In this document: one piece after another, positions 1 to 7,285 of the stretch
How positions within the stretch are numbered: the stretch's first letter is position 1
Layout: the number at the start of each line of letters is the position of its first letter
Program-made: the position numbers and the translations under genes
The notes under the pieces: generated by a model
What the model saw: the letters and a program-made list of their open reading frames with translations, nothing else
What the model was told of the DNA's origin: nothing
Database searches by the model: none
NCBI RefSeq assembly: GCF_900106955.1
Contig: NZ_FNNI01000008.1
Span: forward strand, 62,001-126,000
Direction of reading: 5' to 3'
Origin: Aidingimonas halophila
GTDB taxonomy: Bacteria; Pseudomonadota; Gammaproteobacteria; Pseudomonadales; Halomonadaceae
Length of the DNA: 64,000 bases

Positions 1-770
1 AAGTTCGTGCCGACACCGACGGCATACTCGCGGATCGCCTGGAAGTCCTCGTCGGTGGTCTCCTCCGGTCCCGGTGTGACGCCGGTCCATTCGACCAGCT
101 CGTCATCGCCTTCCTCTTCGGGGTAGTACCATACCAACTGTACCAGTGGGATATCGGCATTCAGTTCATGAACCGTTTTCAGGCTCTCGTCGCTGAACGA
201 CTGGATGATCACTGAACCGGACTCCACCAGGCCGTGATCTTCCAACGCCTCGACCAACGATTCCTCGAGGTCCGAATACAGTTCGGGCGACTTGATTTCC
301 AGATAATAGCGCTCGTCGGTGCCGAATCGCTCGATGACCTCGTCGAGCGTCAGAATCTCGTTCCCAGCGTACTCGTCGTCGGCGTAGTCCGGGAACTCGT
401 CGTTGAACCAGGACCCGGCATCCAGGGCCTTGAGCTCTTCCAGGGTGTAATCCTTCAGGTCCCCCTCGCCATCGGTGGTGCGATCGATGGTCTCGTCGTG
501 GAACACCACCAGTTCGCCATCGGCGGTCATCTGGACATCCATCTCCAGGTAGTCCGCCTCCATCTCCACAGCCTGCTCGAACGCCGGCCAGGTCGCCTCG
601 GGCGCGTGGCCGCTGGCGCCCCGGTGCGCGATCACCTGAAACGACTGCAGGTCATCGAGATGCTGCTGAATCGGACCGGCGTCGGCCGCGACCGGCCCGG
701 GCAGAGCTATGCTGCCCAATGCCGTCATGGTAGCCAGCCCCAGTGTCCTTTGGCGATGTGATACAGACAT
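1..770 (-). CDS. Glycerophosphodiester phosphodiesterase, 3' end cut by window edge
   Basis: This gene probably hydrolyses glycerophosphodiesters to glycerol-3-phosphate and an alcohol. The start ATG (768-770) follows a GGAGGT ribosome site. A hydrophobic N-terminal segment rich in Ala/Gly/Leu looks like a secretion signal, so the enzyme is probably periplasmic. The GDPD family signature follows: an AHRGASGHAPE stretch near residue 47, the metal-binding ExD pair in YLEMDVQMT, FHDETIDRTT, and YLEIKSP further on. About 256 codons are visible and the frame is still open at base 1, so the C-terminus lies outside the window. It is separated from the WYL gene by 79 bp and reads in the same direction. 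Confidence 0.9.
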   Translation of the reverse strand, partial: MSVSHRQRTLGLATMTALGSIALPGPVAADAGPIQQHLDDLQSFQVIAHRGASGHAPEATWPAFEQAVEMEADYLEMDVQMTADGELVVFHDETIDRTTDGEGDLKDYTLEELKALDAGSWFNDEFPDYADDEYAGNEILTLDEVIERFGTDERYYLEIKSPELYSDLEESLVEALEDHGLVESGSVIIQSFSDESLKTVHELNADIPLVQLVWYYPEEEGDDELVEWTGVTPGPEETTDEDFQAIREYAVGVGTN

Positions 771-849
771 AACGACCTCCTTTTTATTGAATGGTTATAT
801 AACAACCTACGTGGAACAAGGAGGGGAAGCAAATGGGGGAGTTGATGGA

Positions 850-1716
850 CTACCAATGGATCCACTCAGAGAGCTCGGCACGGTTGGCGATCTCGATCTG
901 TTGCGCGCGCGGCTCGGGTTCTGAATGGTTCGGGTTCACGCCTATCGTCAGCAGGGCATAAAGGACCAGCGGGCCTCGGCAGTTCAGCACCAGACGACCG
1001 GCTTCCATGCCGTAATCGGCTTCGATGAGTCGTCGTTCGGCTTCAGGCAAGCGTTGGTCAGGGATCAAACAGACATCGACATAGGTTTGCCAATCCTGGT
1101 CATGAGTTTGATCGTGCGTTCCTAACATCGCACCACAGGCTTCGGGAATGTCACGAAAGCGGCTCAGTACGAAATCCCGGTAATCCTGATGTTTTTCGCA
1201 AAAGGCGCGAACATGCCAGCGCCCGGCGGCAAACACCAAGGTGTGAGGCACAATGATACGGTCTTCCCCTTCGGGAGCCCGAAACGAGGCGTAATTCACT
1301 TCCAACCGCTCGTTTTGCCTGGCTGCCTTGACCAGGGCGCGAACCACGGCCGGTGATAACTGGCGACTGGGTAACGGCAGCGATTCGGTGTTGGCGACGC
1401 CGATTCCCAATCCGGCAAACGGAGAGTCGAGTTGTGTATTGGACCCCAGGAAATGTAAATACTCTTCCACTTTGCCCAGCGTATAACAGGGTTGAAAAGT
1501 ATCCTGTGGAATAAAGCCTTTCCGTGAATTGTCGTATATCAGGTTAGCGGGCGCTTGCTTACGATATTGGCGAATCATCTTCTGGGCCTGCTGTCGCCCT
1601 ATATCAAAGGCAGTCCCCAGTTGTGATGCCGTGATACGTCCTTCCCATAACGCCAGAATTTCTATCAGCCGATAACGTGCCAGTATGTCCCATGGCAACG
1701 ACGTTGTTTCCGTCAT
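850..1716 (-). CDS. WYL-domain transcriptional regulator (CapW/BrxR-like)
   Basis: A 288-residue protein with the wHTH-WYL-WCX layout of defence-associated regulators. The N-terminal 1-60 region is a winged helix (ITASQLGTAFDIGRQQAQKMI). The WYL domain spans roughly 115-195, with VNYASFRAP, PHTLVFAAGRWHVRAF and FVLSRF. The C-terminal part resembles the WCX extension. Proteins of this kind bind palindromic DNA as dimers and usually repress defence genes in response to a ligand. It is divergent from cas3 with 145 bp between starts, so cas3 and its own gene are the natural targets. That role is inferred from position; a WYL protein is known to repress a type I-D CRISPR system in Synechocystis. 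No convincing operator was recognised between the two genes. Confidence 0.85.
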   Translation of the reverse strand: MTETTSLPWDILARYRLIEILALWEGRITASQLGTAFDIGRQQAQKMIRQYRKQAPANLIYDNSRKGFIPQDTFQPCYTLGKVEEYLHFLGSNTQLDSPFAGLGIGVANTESLPLPSRQLSPAVVRALVKAARQNERLEVNYASFRAPEGEDRIIVPHTLVFAAGRWHVRAFCEKHQDYRDFVLSRFRDIPEACGAMLGTHDQTHDQDWQTYVDVCLIPDQRLPEAERRLIEADYGMEAGRLVLNCRGPLVLYALLTIGVNPNHSEPEPRAQQIEIANRAELSEWIHW

Positions 1717-1798
1717 ATATGATTCCCCGCCGTACCTGAATTATTCACTCTCGGGCCCATGAACCGGGCTGAAAACTGTGCTGGTTCGATATACATCG

Positions 1799-1828
1799 TT
1801 GGCAGGATACAACACAGAGTGCTTATAT
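1799..1828 (+). promoter_or_regulatory. Candidate sigma-70 promoter of cas3
   Basis: A TTGGCA -35 box (1799-1804) and a TTATAT -10 box (1823-1828) are separated by 18 bp, 34 bp upstream of the cas3 ATG. It lies in the divergent region shared with the WYL regulator, which could therefore control it. Call based on box similarity and position only. Confidence 0.5.
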
Positions 1829-1861
1829 GTTTCTAATCAATAATAACCGCAGGGAAGTGAA

Positions 1862-4549
1862 ATGTTGCAATATCGGTATTGGGCAAAAGCCAAACCAGGA
1901 GGCGAGGGAGCACAATGCCATTTGCTGCCTTACCACAGTCTGGACGTGGCTGCTGTGGGCTGGCTGCTTCTGGCACCGGAGCGCCCACTGACGCAATTGC
2001 TGGCGGCTCGCCTCGATTTGCCTCCCGAAACACTTCGGCGTTTGTTCGTTTTCTTACTCGGCTTGCATGATATCGGCAAGTTTTCGCGGGCATTTCAAGG
2101 TTTGGCTAGCCCAGAGGGCGTCAGTCTGGTGCCTGCACTTGAGCGCTACGCGTATACCGCGCGCCATGACCAGTTGGGGGCCGTACTATGGCAAGCCCAC
2201 TGGTTGGAATGGTTGCGTGATGACACGCTGCAATGGCCTGGCGATATTCCTCCACGTCGTGAACGTCATCAGTTGAGTGAGACCTTGCGTGTATTGCTGG
2301 CGCCGATGTTCGGCCACCATGGCCAGCCAGTGGAAGCCGGTAATAGTGAGGTGCGAGCATTTTTCGGTCATGACGGTGTTGCCGATGATATCGAGGCCGC
2401 ACGTCAGTTCGTCAACGATTGGGCGGCTTTCATGCCTCCGTCATGGCCAGTGGAAAAACTGGTATCCGAGGCGTGGTGTGACACTCTGCGTGCCTTGAGT
2501 TGGACCATTGCGGGATGGGCTACCCTCAGCGATTGGCTGGGGTCGAATCGCGATCATTTCGCGTATTGCCAAGATGAGATGCCGCTGGGTGACTACTGGC
2601 CAATGGCCCTGGAGCGTGCGCAGCAAGCGCTCCAGGAAAGTGGCTTTGCGCAGACTCCCGAGCCGGTAGCGTATGCGGGTCTATCCAGTTGGTTTGACGG
2701 AAAGTCGATTACGCCGACCCCGCTTCAGCGGGAAGCCGAAACCTTGCCCATCGGTGATGGCCCCCAGTTGTTCATCCTCGAGGACGTGACTGGCGCTGGC
2801 AAGACCGAGGCGGCTTGCATCCTCGCCCAGCGGTTGCTGGCAGCGGGTCACGGTGAGGGGCTGTACTTCGCCTTGCCGACCATGGCGACCTCCAATGCCA
2901 TGTATGAACGATTGGGGAATTTGCATCAACGCTTCTATGCCGAGGTATCTCGGCCTTCCTTCGTGCTGGCCCATGGCGCCCGTGAACTGAACGATACCTT
3001 CGTGAAGGCCGTGGCAGCGGAGCAGCCGGGGGATCAGGACTACGCGGCCGATGACATGACGGCTACCACGCGCTGCAATCGCTGGTTGGCTGACTCACGT
3101 AAAAAATCACTGCTGGCCGATGTTGGAGTAGGCACCATCGATCAGGCATTGATGGGACTATTGCCTTTTCGCCATCAGACGCTGCGTCTTTATGGCTTGG
3201 CGCGCAAGGTGTTAATCGTCGATGAAGTGCATGCCTACGACCATTACATGCAGACGCTGCTCAGCCAACTGCTGGCGCATCATGCCCGGCAGGGCGGTAG
3301 CGCCATTTTGCTGACAGCGACCTTGCCACGCGGCATGCGCGAAGAGCTCGCGATGGCATGGAGCCAGGGGCTGGGACAAGGGCCGGCGTCGCTTCAGGCG
3401 GATAAGTTCCCGTTGCTGACTCAAGTTGGCCCGGAAGGCCAGCGCGAAGTCCCGCTCGCCACGCGCCCGGAGGTAACGCGGGAGGTCGGCATCGACTGGC
3501 TGACCACGGAGGAGCAGGCGCTTGAGATGGTGATGGCAGCGGTGGACTCGGGAGAATGCGTCGCCTGGGTACGCAACACCGTGGATGACGCCATCCGAGC
3601 CTACGAGCAGCTCTGTCAGCGCCATCCCGATCCCGAGCGGTGCCTATTGTTTCATAGCCGATTCGCCATGGCGGACCGTCAGCGCATTGAATCGAGTGTT
3701 ATTGAGCGGCTGGGCAAACCTTCCACCGCCGGCCAGCGCCAGGGGCAGGTGTTGATCAGTACGCAAGTCTTCCAGGAATCGCTCGATTGTGATGTTGACC
3801 ATATGGTCAGCGACCTGGCGCCCATCGACCTGCTGATCCAGCGTGCTGGCCGTTTGCAGCGTCATGAGCGGGGCGTGCGTCGTACACCAGAGGTTTCCAT
3901 CCTTGCCCCTGAGTGGTGCGAAACGCCGGATGCTCAATGGCTCAAGCGTGTGCTACCAGGTACGCAGGCTGTGTACCGCGATACATCTCTACTGTGGCTG
4001 ACCCAGCGTGTATTGCGTGAGTTGGGCGCGATTCGGATGCCCGACGAGGCACGTGCCCTGATCGAAAGCGTTTACGGGAAGGTCGCCGGCCTAGTGCCGG
4101 ATGACTTGCAGGAGGCACGTTGGGAGCAGCGTGGAATGCAAGGCGTAGCGGTCTCGATGGCCAACTTCAATGCACTCGATCTGGCGCAGGGCTATCTTCG
4201 GCACCCTGAGTTCGACCAATGGCAAGAAGAGCAGGAAATCGGCACGCGCTTGGTGGATGAGCCGACGGTCAATGTCGTTCTACTCAAGTACACGCCCGGT
4301 GATGAGCTATCGCTTTGGGCCGAGGACGAGCGTCACGCCGACATGCTCAGCCAGGTCAAACTGCGCCAGAGCCAGGCGCAAAAGCTGGCGGAGCTACCGT
4401 GCGATTTCCAGTCTCAATGGGAAACCCTTCAGGAGCGTTACAAGGCGCTGCGCTTCACCCAGCCTTGGCTGGTCGCAGCCGATTCCAACTGTACCTATGA
4501 CGCCCAGTGGGGCGTGAGGTTTTCAAGGGAAGGAGAAAATCCCCGCTGA
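1862..4549 (+). CDS. cas3: CRISPR-associated helicase/nuclease Cas3 (type I-E)
   Basis: Cas3 is the effector nuclease-helicase recruited by Cascade to unwind and degrade target DNA. The 895-residue protein has an N-terminal HD nuclease domain (H25 in PYHSLD, the HD pair H69-D70 in LHDIGKFS, and a later GHHGQP). An SF2 helicase follows, with Walker A DVTGAGKTEA near 308, the DEVH box near 453, SAILLTATLP, and a motif VI region ending LIQRAGRLQRH. Length and motif order match single-chain type I-E Cas3. The gene is transcribed separately from the Cascade operon, which starts 343 bp downstream. Its last codons and TGA lie inside a CRISPR-like hairpin; the stop codon falls in the 4-nt loop. Confidence 0.97.
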   Translation: MLQYRYWAKAKPGGEGAQCHLLPYHSLDVAAVGWLLLAPERPLTQLLAARLDLPPETLRRLFVFLLGLHDIGKFSRAFQGLASPEGVSLVPALERYAYTARHDQLGAVLWQAHWLEWLRDDTLQWPGDIPPRRERHQLSETLRVLLAPMFGHHGQPVEAGNSEVRAFFGHDGVADDIEAARQFVNDWAAFMPPSWPVEKLVSEAWCDTLRALSWTIAGWATLSDWLGSNRDHFAYCQDEMPLGDYWPMALERAQQALQESGFAQTPEPVAYAGLSSWFDGKSITPTPLQREAETLPIGDGPQLFILEDVTGAGKTEAACILAQRLLAAGHGEGLYFALPTMATSNAMYERLGNLHQRFYAEVSRPSFVLAHGARELNDTFVKAVAAEQPGDQDYAADDMTATTRCNRWLADSRKKSLLADVGVGTIDQALMGLLPFRHQTLRLYGLARKVLIVDEVHAYDHYMQTLLSQLLAHHARQGGSAILLTATLPRGMREELAMAWSQGLGQGPASLQADKFPLLTQVGPEGQREVPLATRPEVTREVGIDWLTTEEQALEMVMAAVDSGECVAWVRNTVDDAIRAYEQLCQRHPDPERCLLFHSRFAMADRQRIESSVIERLGKPSTAGQRQGQVLISTQVFQESLDCDVDHMVSDLAPIDLLIQRAGRLQRHERGVRRTPEVSILAPEWCETPDAQWLKRVLPGTQAVYRDTSLLWLTQRVLRELGAIRMPDEARALIESVYGKVAGLVPDDLQEARWEQRGMQGVAVSMANFNALDLAQGYLRHPEFDQWQEEQEIGTRLVDEPTVNVVLLKYTPGDELSLWAEDERHADMLSQVKLRQSQAQKLAELPCDFQSQWETLQERYKALRFTQPWLVAADSNCTYDAQWGVRFSREGENPR

Positions 4550-4610
4550 CGCGGGGAACGGGTTGGCGTATAGGCCAGTAACGGGTCATCCCCATTTAGA
4601 TGAGGAACCG
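4533..4610 (-). ncRNA. Degenerate mini-CRISPR, candidate CreR/CreA-like Cascade-guiding RNA
   Basis: Read on the minus strand there are two 29-nt pseudo-repeats around a 20-nt guide. Pseudo-repeat 1 (4610-4582) keeps a 6-bp stem CCTCAT/ATGGGG (one G-U pair) with a 4-nt loop CTAA. It ends in an 8-nt handle ATGACCCG, comparable to the array handle CTCAACCG. The guide is 4581-4562. Pseudo-repeat 2 (4561-4533) has the intact type I-E stem CCCCGC/GCGGGG with loop GTCA, but its 3' tail has lost the AACCG motif, as terminal repeats often do. The unit is antisense to the cas genes and overlaps the cas3 stop codon. Guide positions 1-14 match a nearby site next to an AAG PAM. Sequence and folding are directly visible; transcription and function are inferred from CreA/CreR RNAs of other type I systems. 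No clear promoter was found for it. Confidence 0.75.
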
Positions 4611-4683
4611 TGCCGATGATCTCACTCTTTGGGTTTGAGCGTCCACGCGAGAGTCTTTTAGATCATGCTCTACGTGTTTTTAG

Positions 4684-4700
4684 GTTTAGGCTAGTAACTT
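4684..4700 (-). promoter_or_regulatory. Predicted Cascade binding site for the mini-CRISPR guide
   Basis: On the minus strand, 4700-4698 reads AAG, the canonical type I-E PAM. It is followed at 4697-4684 by TTACTAGCCTAAAC. The mini-CRISPR guide begins TTACTGGCCTATAC. Twelve of 14 positions agree and the two mismatches are positions 6 and 12, which are the flipped-out bases that do not pair in Cascade R-loops. Beyond position 14 the match decays, so binding without Cas3 cleavage is expected. The site lies about 65 bp upstream of the small frame at 4762 and 195 bp upstream of cas8e, where a bound Cascade would block transcription. Confidence 0.7.
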
Positions 4701-4727
4701 GCATTAAGTTGTTGGTCGAGGTTATCC
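4699..4727 (+). promoter_or_regulatory. Possible weak promoter of the Cascade operon
   Basis: TTGCAT (4699-4704) and TTATCC (4722-4727), 17 bp apart, are the best-placed -35/-10 pair I can see for cas8e and the small upstream frame. The -10 is poor. A TGTTAT at 4734-4739 is an alternative -10. The -35 would overlap the PAM of the predicted Cascade binding site. Confidence 0.25.
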
Positions 4728-4761
4728 TCAGGCTGTTATGTGCTTATGAGGAGCTCTGGTC

Positions 4762-4893
4762 GTGCGTAACTGGCTTGAGGAAGCGTTCTGGAAGATTGGC
4801 GAATGGGACTGGGTGAGCATCGTCGTGAAGACTGCCTGTTTCTCTATCCCGCGAGTGGTTGTTCGTCTCATTAAAAGGAGGGAAAAGAGGTAA
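4762..4893 (+). CDS. Small 43-residue open frame coupled to cas8e
   Basis: A GTG start sits 8 nt after GAGGAG (4748-4753). The frame runs 43 codons to a TAA sharing its last base with the cas8e ATG (TAATG), so translation of the two is probably coupled. The peptide begins MRNWLEEAFWKIGEWDW, has four Trp in the first 17 residues, then a hydrophobic stretch WVSIVVKTACFSI and a basic tail RLIKRREKR. This makes it amphipathic and toxin- or membrane-peptide-like. The last codons include AGG AGG and AGG, rare Arg codons, but they also form the ribosome site of cas8e. I recognise no family. It could be a toxin guarded by the adjacent mini-CRISPR, a leader peptide for cas8e, or simply a translated spacer. 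Confidence 0.45.
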   Translation: MRNWLEEAFWKIGEWDWVSIVVKTACFSIPRVVVRLIKRREKR

Positions 4894-6584
4894 TGAACCT
4901 GCTCAACGATCCATGGCTGCCTTTCCTGACCAGGGAAGGCGCCACCGTTTACCGACCGCCTTGCGCAGTAGCCGACCCCGAGATTACCGATCTCGCGCTG
5001 CCCCGGGCGGATTTCCAGGGGGCCGCCTACCAGTTCCTGATTGGCTTGTTGCAAACCGCGTTGCCGCCGCAAGACAACGGCGAATGGCTGGATCGCTTTA
5101 TTGAGCCACCCGGCGCCGATGAGTTGACGGCGGCTTTTGCGCCTCTTACTGCCGCCTTCGAGCTGAAAGGCGATGGCCCTCGCTTTATGCAGGACCTAGA
5201 CTCGCTCGATGACGTTAAGGAGGCCACTGTCAGTGGGCTATTGATCGATGCGCCTGGGGCGAATGGTATCAAGAACAACACTGATTTCTTCGTCAAACGT
5301 GGGCGGGTCGAGACGATGTGCGAGGACTGCGCCGCCTTGGCGCTGTTCACCATGCAGATCAATGCACCGGCTGGTGGGGCGGGCATTCGCGTCGGTCTGC
5401 GAGGCGGCGGACCATTGACCACACTGGTATTGCCGGAGGCAGCCGATGCTAGCCTGTGGTCTCGTCTATGGCTGAATGTGTTGACGCCCAAGGCGCTGAC
5501 GCGGTCCGGGCAAGTATGGCAAGCACCACACGTTGATGATGACGCCTTGTTCCTGTGGATGGCACCGACCCGAGTCAGTGACAAGAAGGGCACGGAAGTC
5601 CTGCCCGACGGCATGCATCCACTGCATCCTTATTGGTCGATGCCGCGCCGTTTCCGGCTGCTGTTCGAGGATGCCCCGTGTCGTTGCGATATCTGTGGGC
5701 GGGATGCCACTCGCGTTGTACATCGTATCCGTGCCAAAAAACAAGGTGCCAACTACGACGGGCCTTGGCTGCATCCACTGACCCCGTATCGCCGTGATCC
5801 CAAAAAGCCGGACGAGCCGCCACTTTCCATCAAGGGGCAGCCGGGCGGCTTGGGATATCAGCATTGGCCGAACCTGATACTGCACGACCCCGACACTAGT
5901 GGTGCACTCCCTGCCGGGGTAGTGCAGGACTATATCGCTAAAAAAGTGATGTTGGTTGATGAGGAGCGTCGTGCAGGAGAGAACCTTGCCGCACTGCTCA
6001 AGCATGCTCGTCTATGGGCCTTCGGCTATGACATGGACAACATGAAACCCCGGGGCTGGTACAGCGTCGAGATGCCATTGGTGGCTGTGCCGCCCGCGCA
6101 ACAGGAGCGGCTGCGTGACTGGGTGCAGCGTTTCACCGAACTAGCACGTCAGATCGCCTGGATGGTGCGTACTCAGGTCAAGAACGCCTGGTTCGCTCGT
6201 CCTTCCGAGGCCAAAGGTGATATGAGCCATATCGACCAACAGTTCTATGACGCCACGCAGAGCGCATTTTATCAGGTGCTGTTAGAGCTGCAGCAGGCGC
6301 TTCAGAGCCCTGAACCTACCGCACATATGCCCTCCGGCGTTGCCGAGCGTTGGTTTCGAACGCTCAGGCACCAGGCGCTGGCACAGTTTGAAACGCAAGC
6401 CTTGAGTGGTGCGCTGGAAGCCATGGACTTGCAGCGTGCCACGGCGGCACATCGCCAGTTGTTGAGCTTTCTGGGCGGGCATAGCAAGGGGAGCAAGGCC
6501 ATTCGTCAATTTGCCGCAGACGGTGGCTTTGCATTGAAGCAGCCAGCCGCTGAAGCGGTCGCCAATAAAGAGGGCATGTCATGA
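4893..6584 (+). CDS. cas8e: Cascade large subunit Cas8e (Cse1/CasA)
   Basis: This is the large subunit of type I-E Cascade, which reads the PAM and recruits Cas3. The 563-residue protein opens with the typical Cse1 N-terminus (MNLLNDPWLPFLTREG). It has a CEDCAALALF segment near residue 142 followed by the Gly-rich GLRGGGPLTTLV, a second Cys cluster CRCDICG, and a helical C-terminal part. It is somewhat longer than the E. coli protein (about 500). The start is supported by GGAGGG upstream and overlap with the small frame's TAA. The 3' end overlaps cse2 by 4 bp (ATGA). It is the first large gene of the cas8e-cas2 operon. Confidence 0.96.
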   Translation: MNLLNDPWLPFLTREGATVYRPPCAVADPEITDLALPRADFQGAAYQFLIGLLQTALPPQDNGEWLDRFIEPPGADELTAAFAPLTAAFELKGDGPRFMQDLDSLDDVKEATVSGLLIDAPGANGIKNNTDFFVKRGRVETMCEDCAALALFTMQINAPAGGAGIRVGLRGGGPLTTLVLPEAADASLWSRLWLNVLTPKALTRSGQVWQAPHVDDDALFLWMAPTRVSDKKGTEVLPDGMHPLHPYWSMPRRFRLLFEDAPCRCDICGRDATRVVHRIRAKKQGANYDGPWLHPLTPYRRDPKKPDEPPLSIKGQPGGLGYQHWPNLILHDPDTSGALPAGVVQDYIAKKVMLVDEERRAGENLAALLKHARLWAFGYDMDNMKPRGWYSVEMPLVAVPPAQQERLRDWVQRFTELARQIAWMVRTQVKNAWFARPSEAKGDMSHIDQQFYDATQSAFYQVLLELQQALQSPEPTAHMPSGVAERWFRTLRHQALAQFETQALSGALEAMDLQRATAAHRQLLSFLGGHSKGSKAIRQFAADGGFALKQPAAEAVANKEGMS

Positions 6585-7240
6585 CAGAAACGGAGACTAC
6601 AGCCGCACAACAAGAAGCGCCACCGCGCGTTCCCGAGCGGTTGTTTGCCATCGAGCGTCCTGAGGCCGACGCGCTGCGGCGTTGGTGGCAGCGTTTGACG
6701 TTGCCTGCCGTGGAATTGAAGGCGCAGACCGACGCGCCTCCTTGGCCCAAGGGGGTACGCGCCACCTTGCGGCGTTGCGACACCATCGAGGCGGCCATGC
6801 TGACCGAGGCTTTCCGTCATTTGTGGAACCAGCTTCCTACCGGGGACGAAAGCAACTCGTGGCAGCGTGATAGGTCACTTCAGGTTTGGGCCTGCATTGC
6901 GCTGGTGGTGGCCGAGCTTCGGGAAGAAAAGCCGGATAGACCGCTGGGGGCATGTCTCGGGGAGCAAAAGCGTGAAACCGGCAAGCCGCACATGAGTGAG
7001 CTGCGTTTCCAACAACTGATGGCCTGTCGTACGCCGGAAGAATTGGTCCAGCGTTTGCGCCGCGCGCTGGCGCTGGTTGACAGGCGAGGTGTAAGCGCCG
7101 TGCATCTCGCTGACAACATCGCGTTGTGGTGGCGTGAACACCACGGAATGTCATCAGCGAAACCGTCTCGTCGGCTGGGTTTTATCTGGGCCAACGATTA
7201 CTTCGGCGCCACAGCGGGTTACCGCCACGAAAACGATTAA
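6581..7240 (+). CDS. casB: Cascade small subunit Cse2 (Cas11e/CasB)
   Basis: The small subunit forms a dimer in Cascade that stabilises the displaced DNA strand. The 219-residue helical protein has the Cse2 patterns LRRWWQRLTLP, RATLRRCDTIEAAMLTEAF and, near the end, NIALWWREH. Its short acidic extension at the N-terminus makes it longer than the 160-residue E. coli version. The ATG overlaps the cas8e stop (ATGA). Identity rests on these motifs and on position between cas8e and cas7e. Confidence 0.93.
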   Translation: MTETETTAAQQEAPPRVPERLFAIERPEADALRRWWQRLTLPAVELKAQTDAPPWPKGVRATLRRCDTIEAAMLTEAFRHLWNQLPTGDESNSWQRDRSLQVWACIALVVAELREEKPDRPLGACLGEQKRETGKPHMSELRFQQLMACRTPEELVQRLRRALALVDRRGVSAVHLADNIALWWREHHGMSSAKPSRRLGFIWANDYFGATAGYRHEND

Positions 7241-7285
7241 GACATTATTTTCTGAATCCAAGTTACTAACGCTAGGGAGCCAATC

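Noticed and set aside
1783-1801. CGAT-ATAC-ATCG palindrome as a WYL operator
   Set aside because: Four-base arms are too short to stand out from chance.
4537-4612. Reading the two hairpins simply as cas3 terminators
   Set aside because: Neither has a U tract on the + strand, and the 29-nt length, stem geometry and handle match CRISPR repeats on the minus strand.
4738-4749. Minimal frame ATG-TGC-TTA-TGA that could resemble a CreT mini-frame
   Set aside because: No convincing ribosome site and only three codons; chance occurrence is likely.
4764-4780. A second possible guide match, TAACTGGCTT, inside the small frame
   Set aside because: No AAG PAM and seed mismatches at positions 2 and 9, which would prevent Cascade binding.
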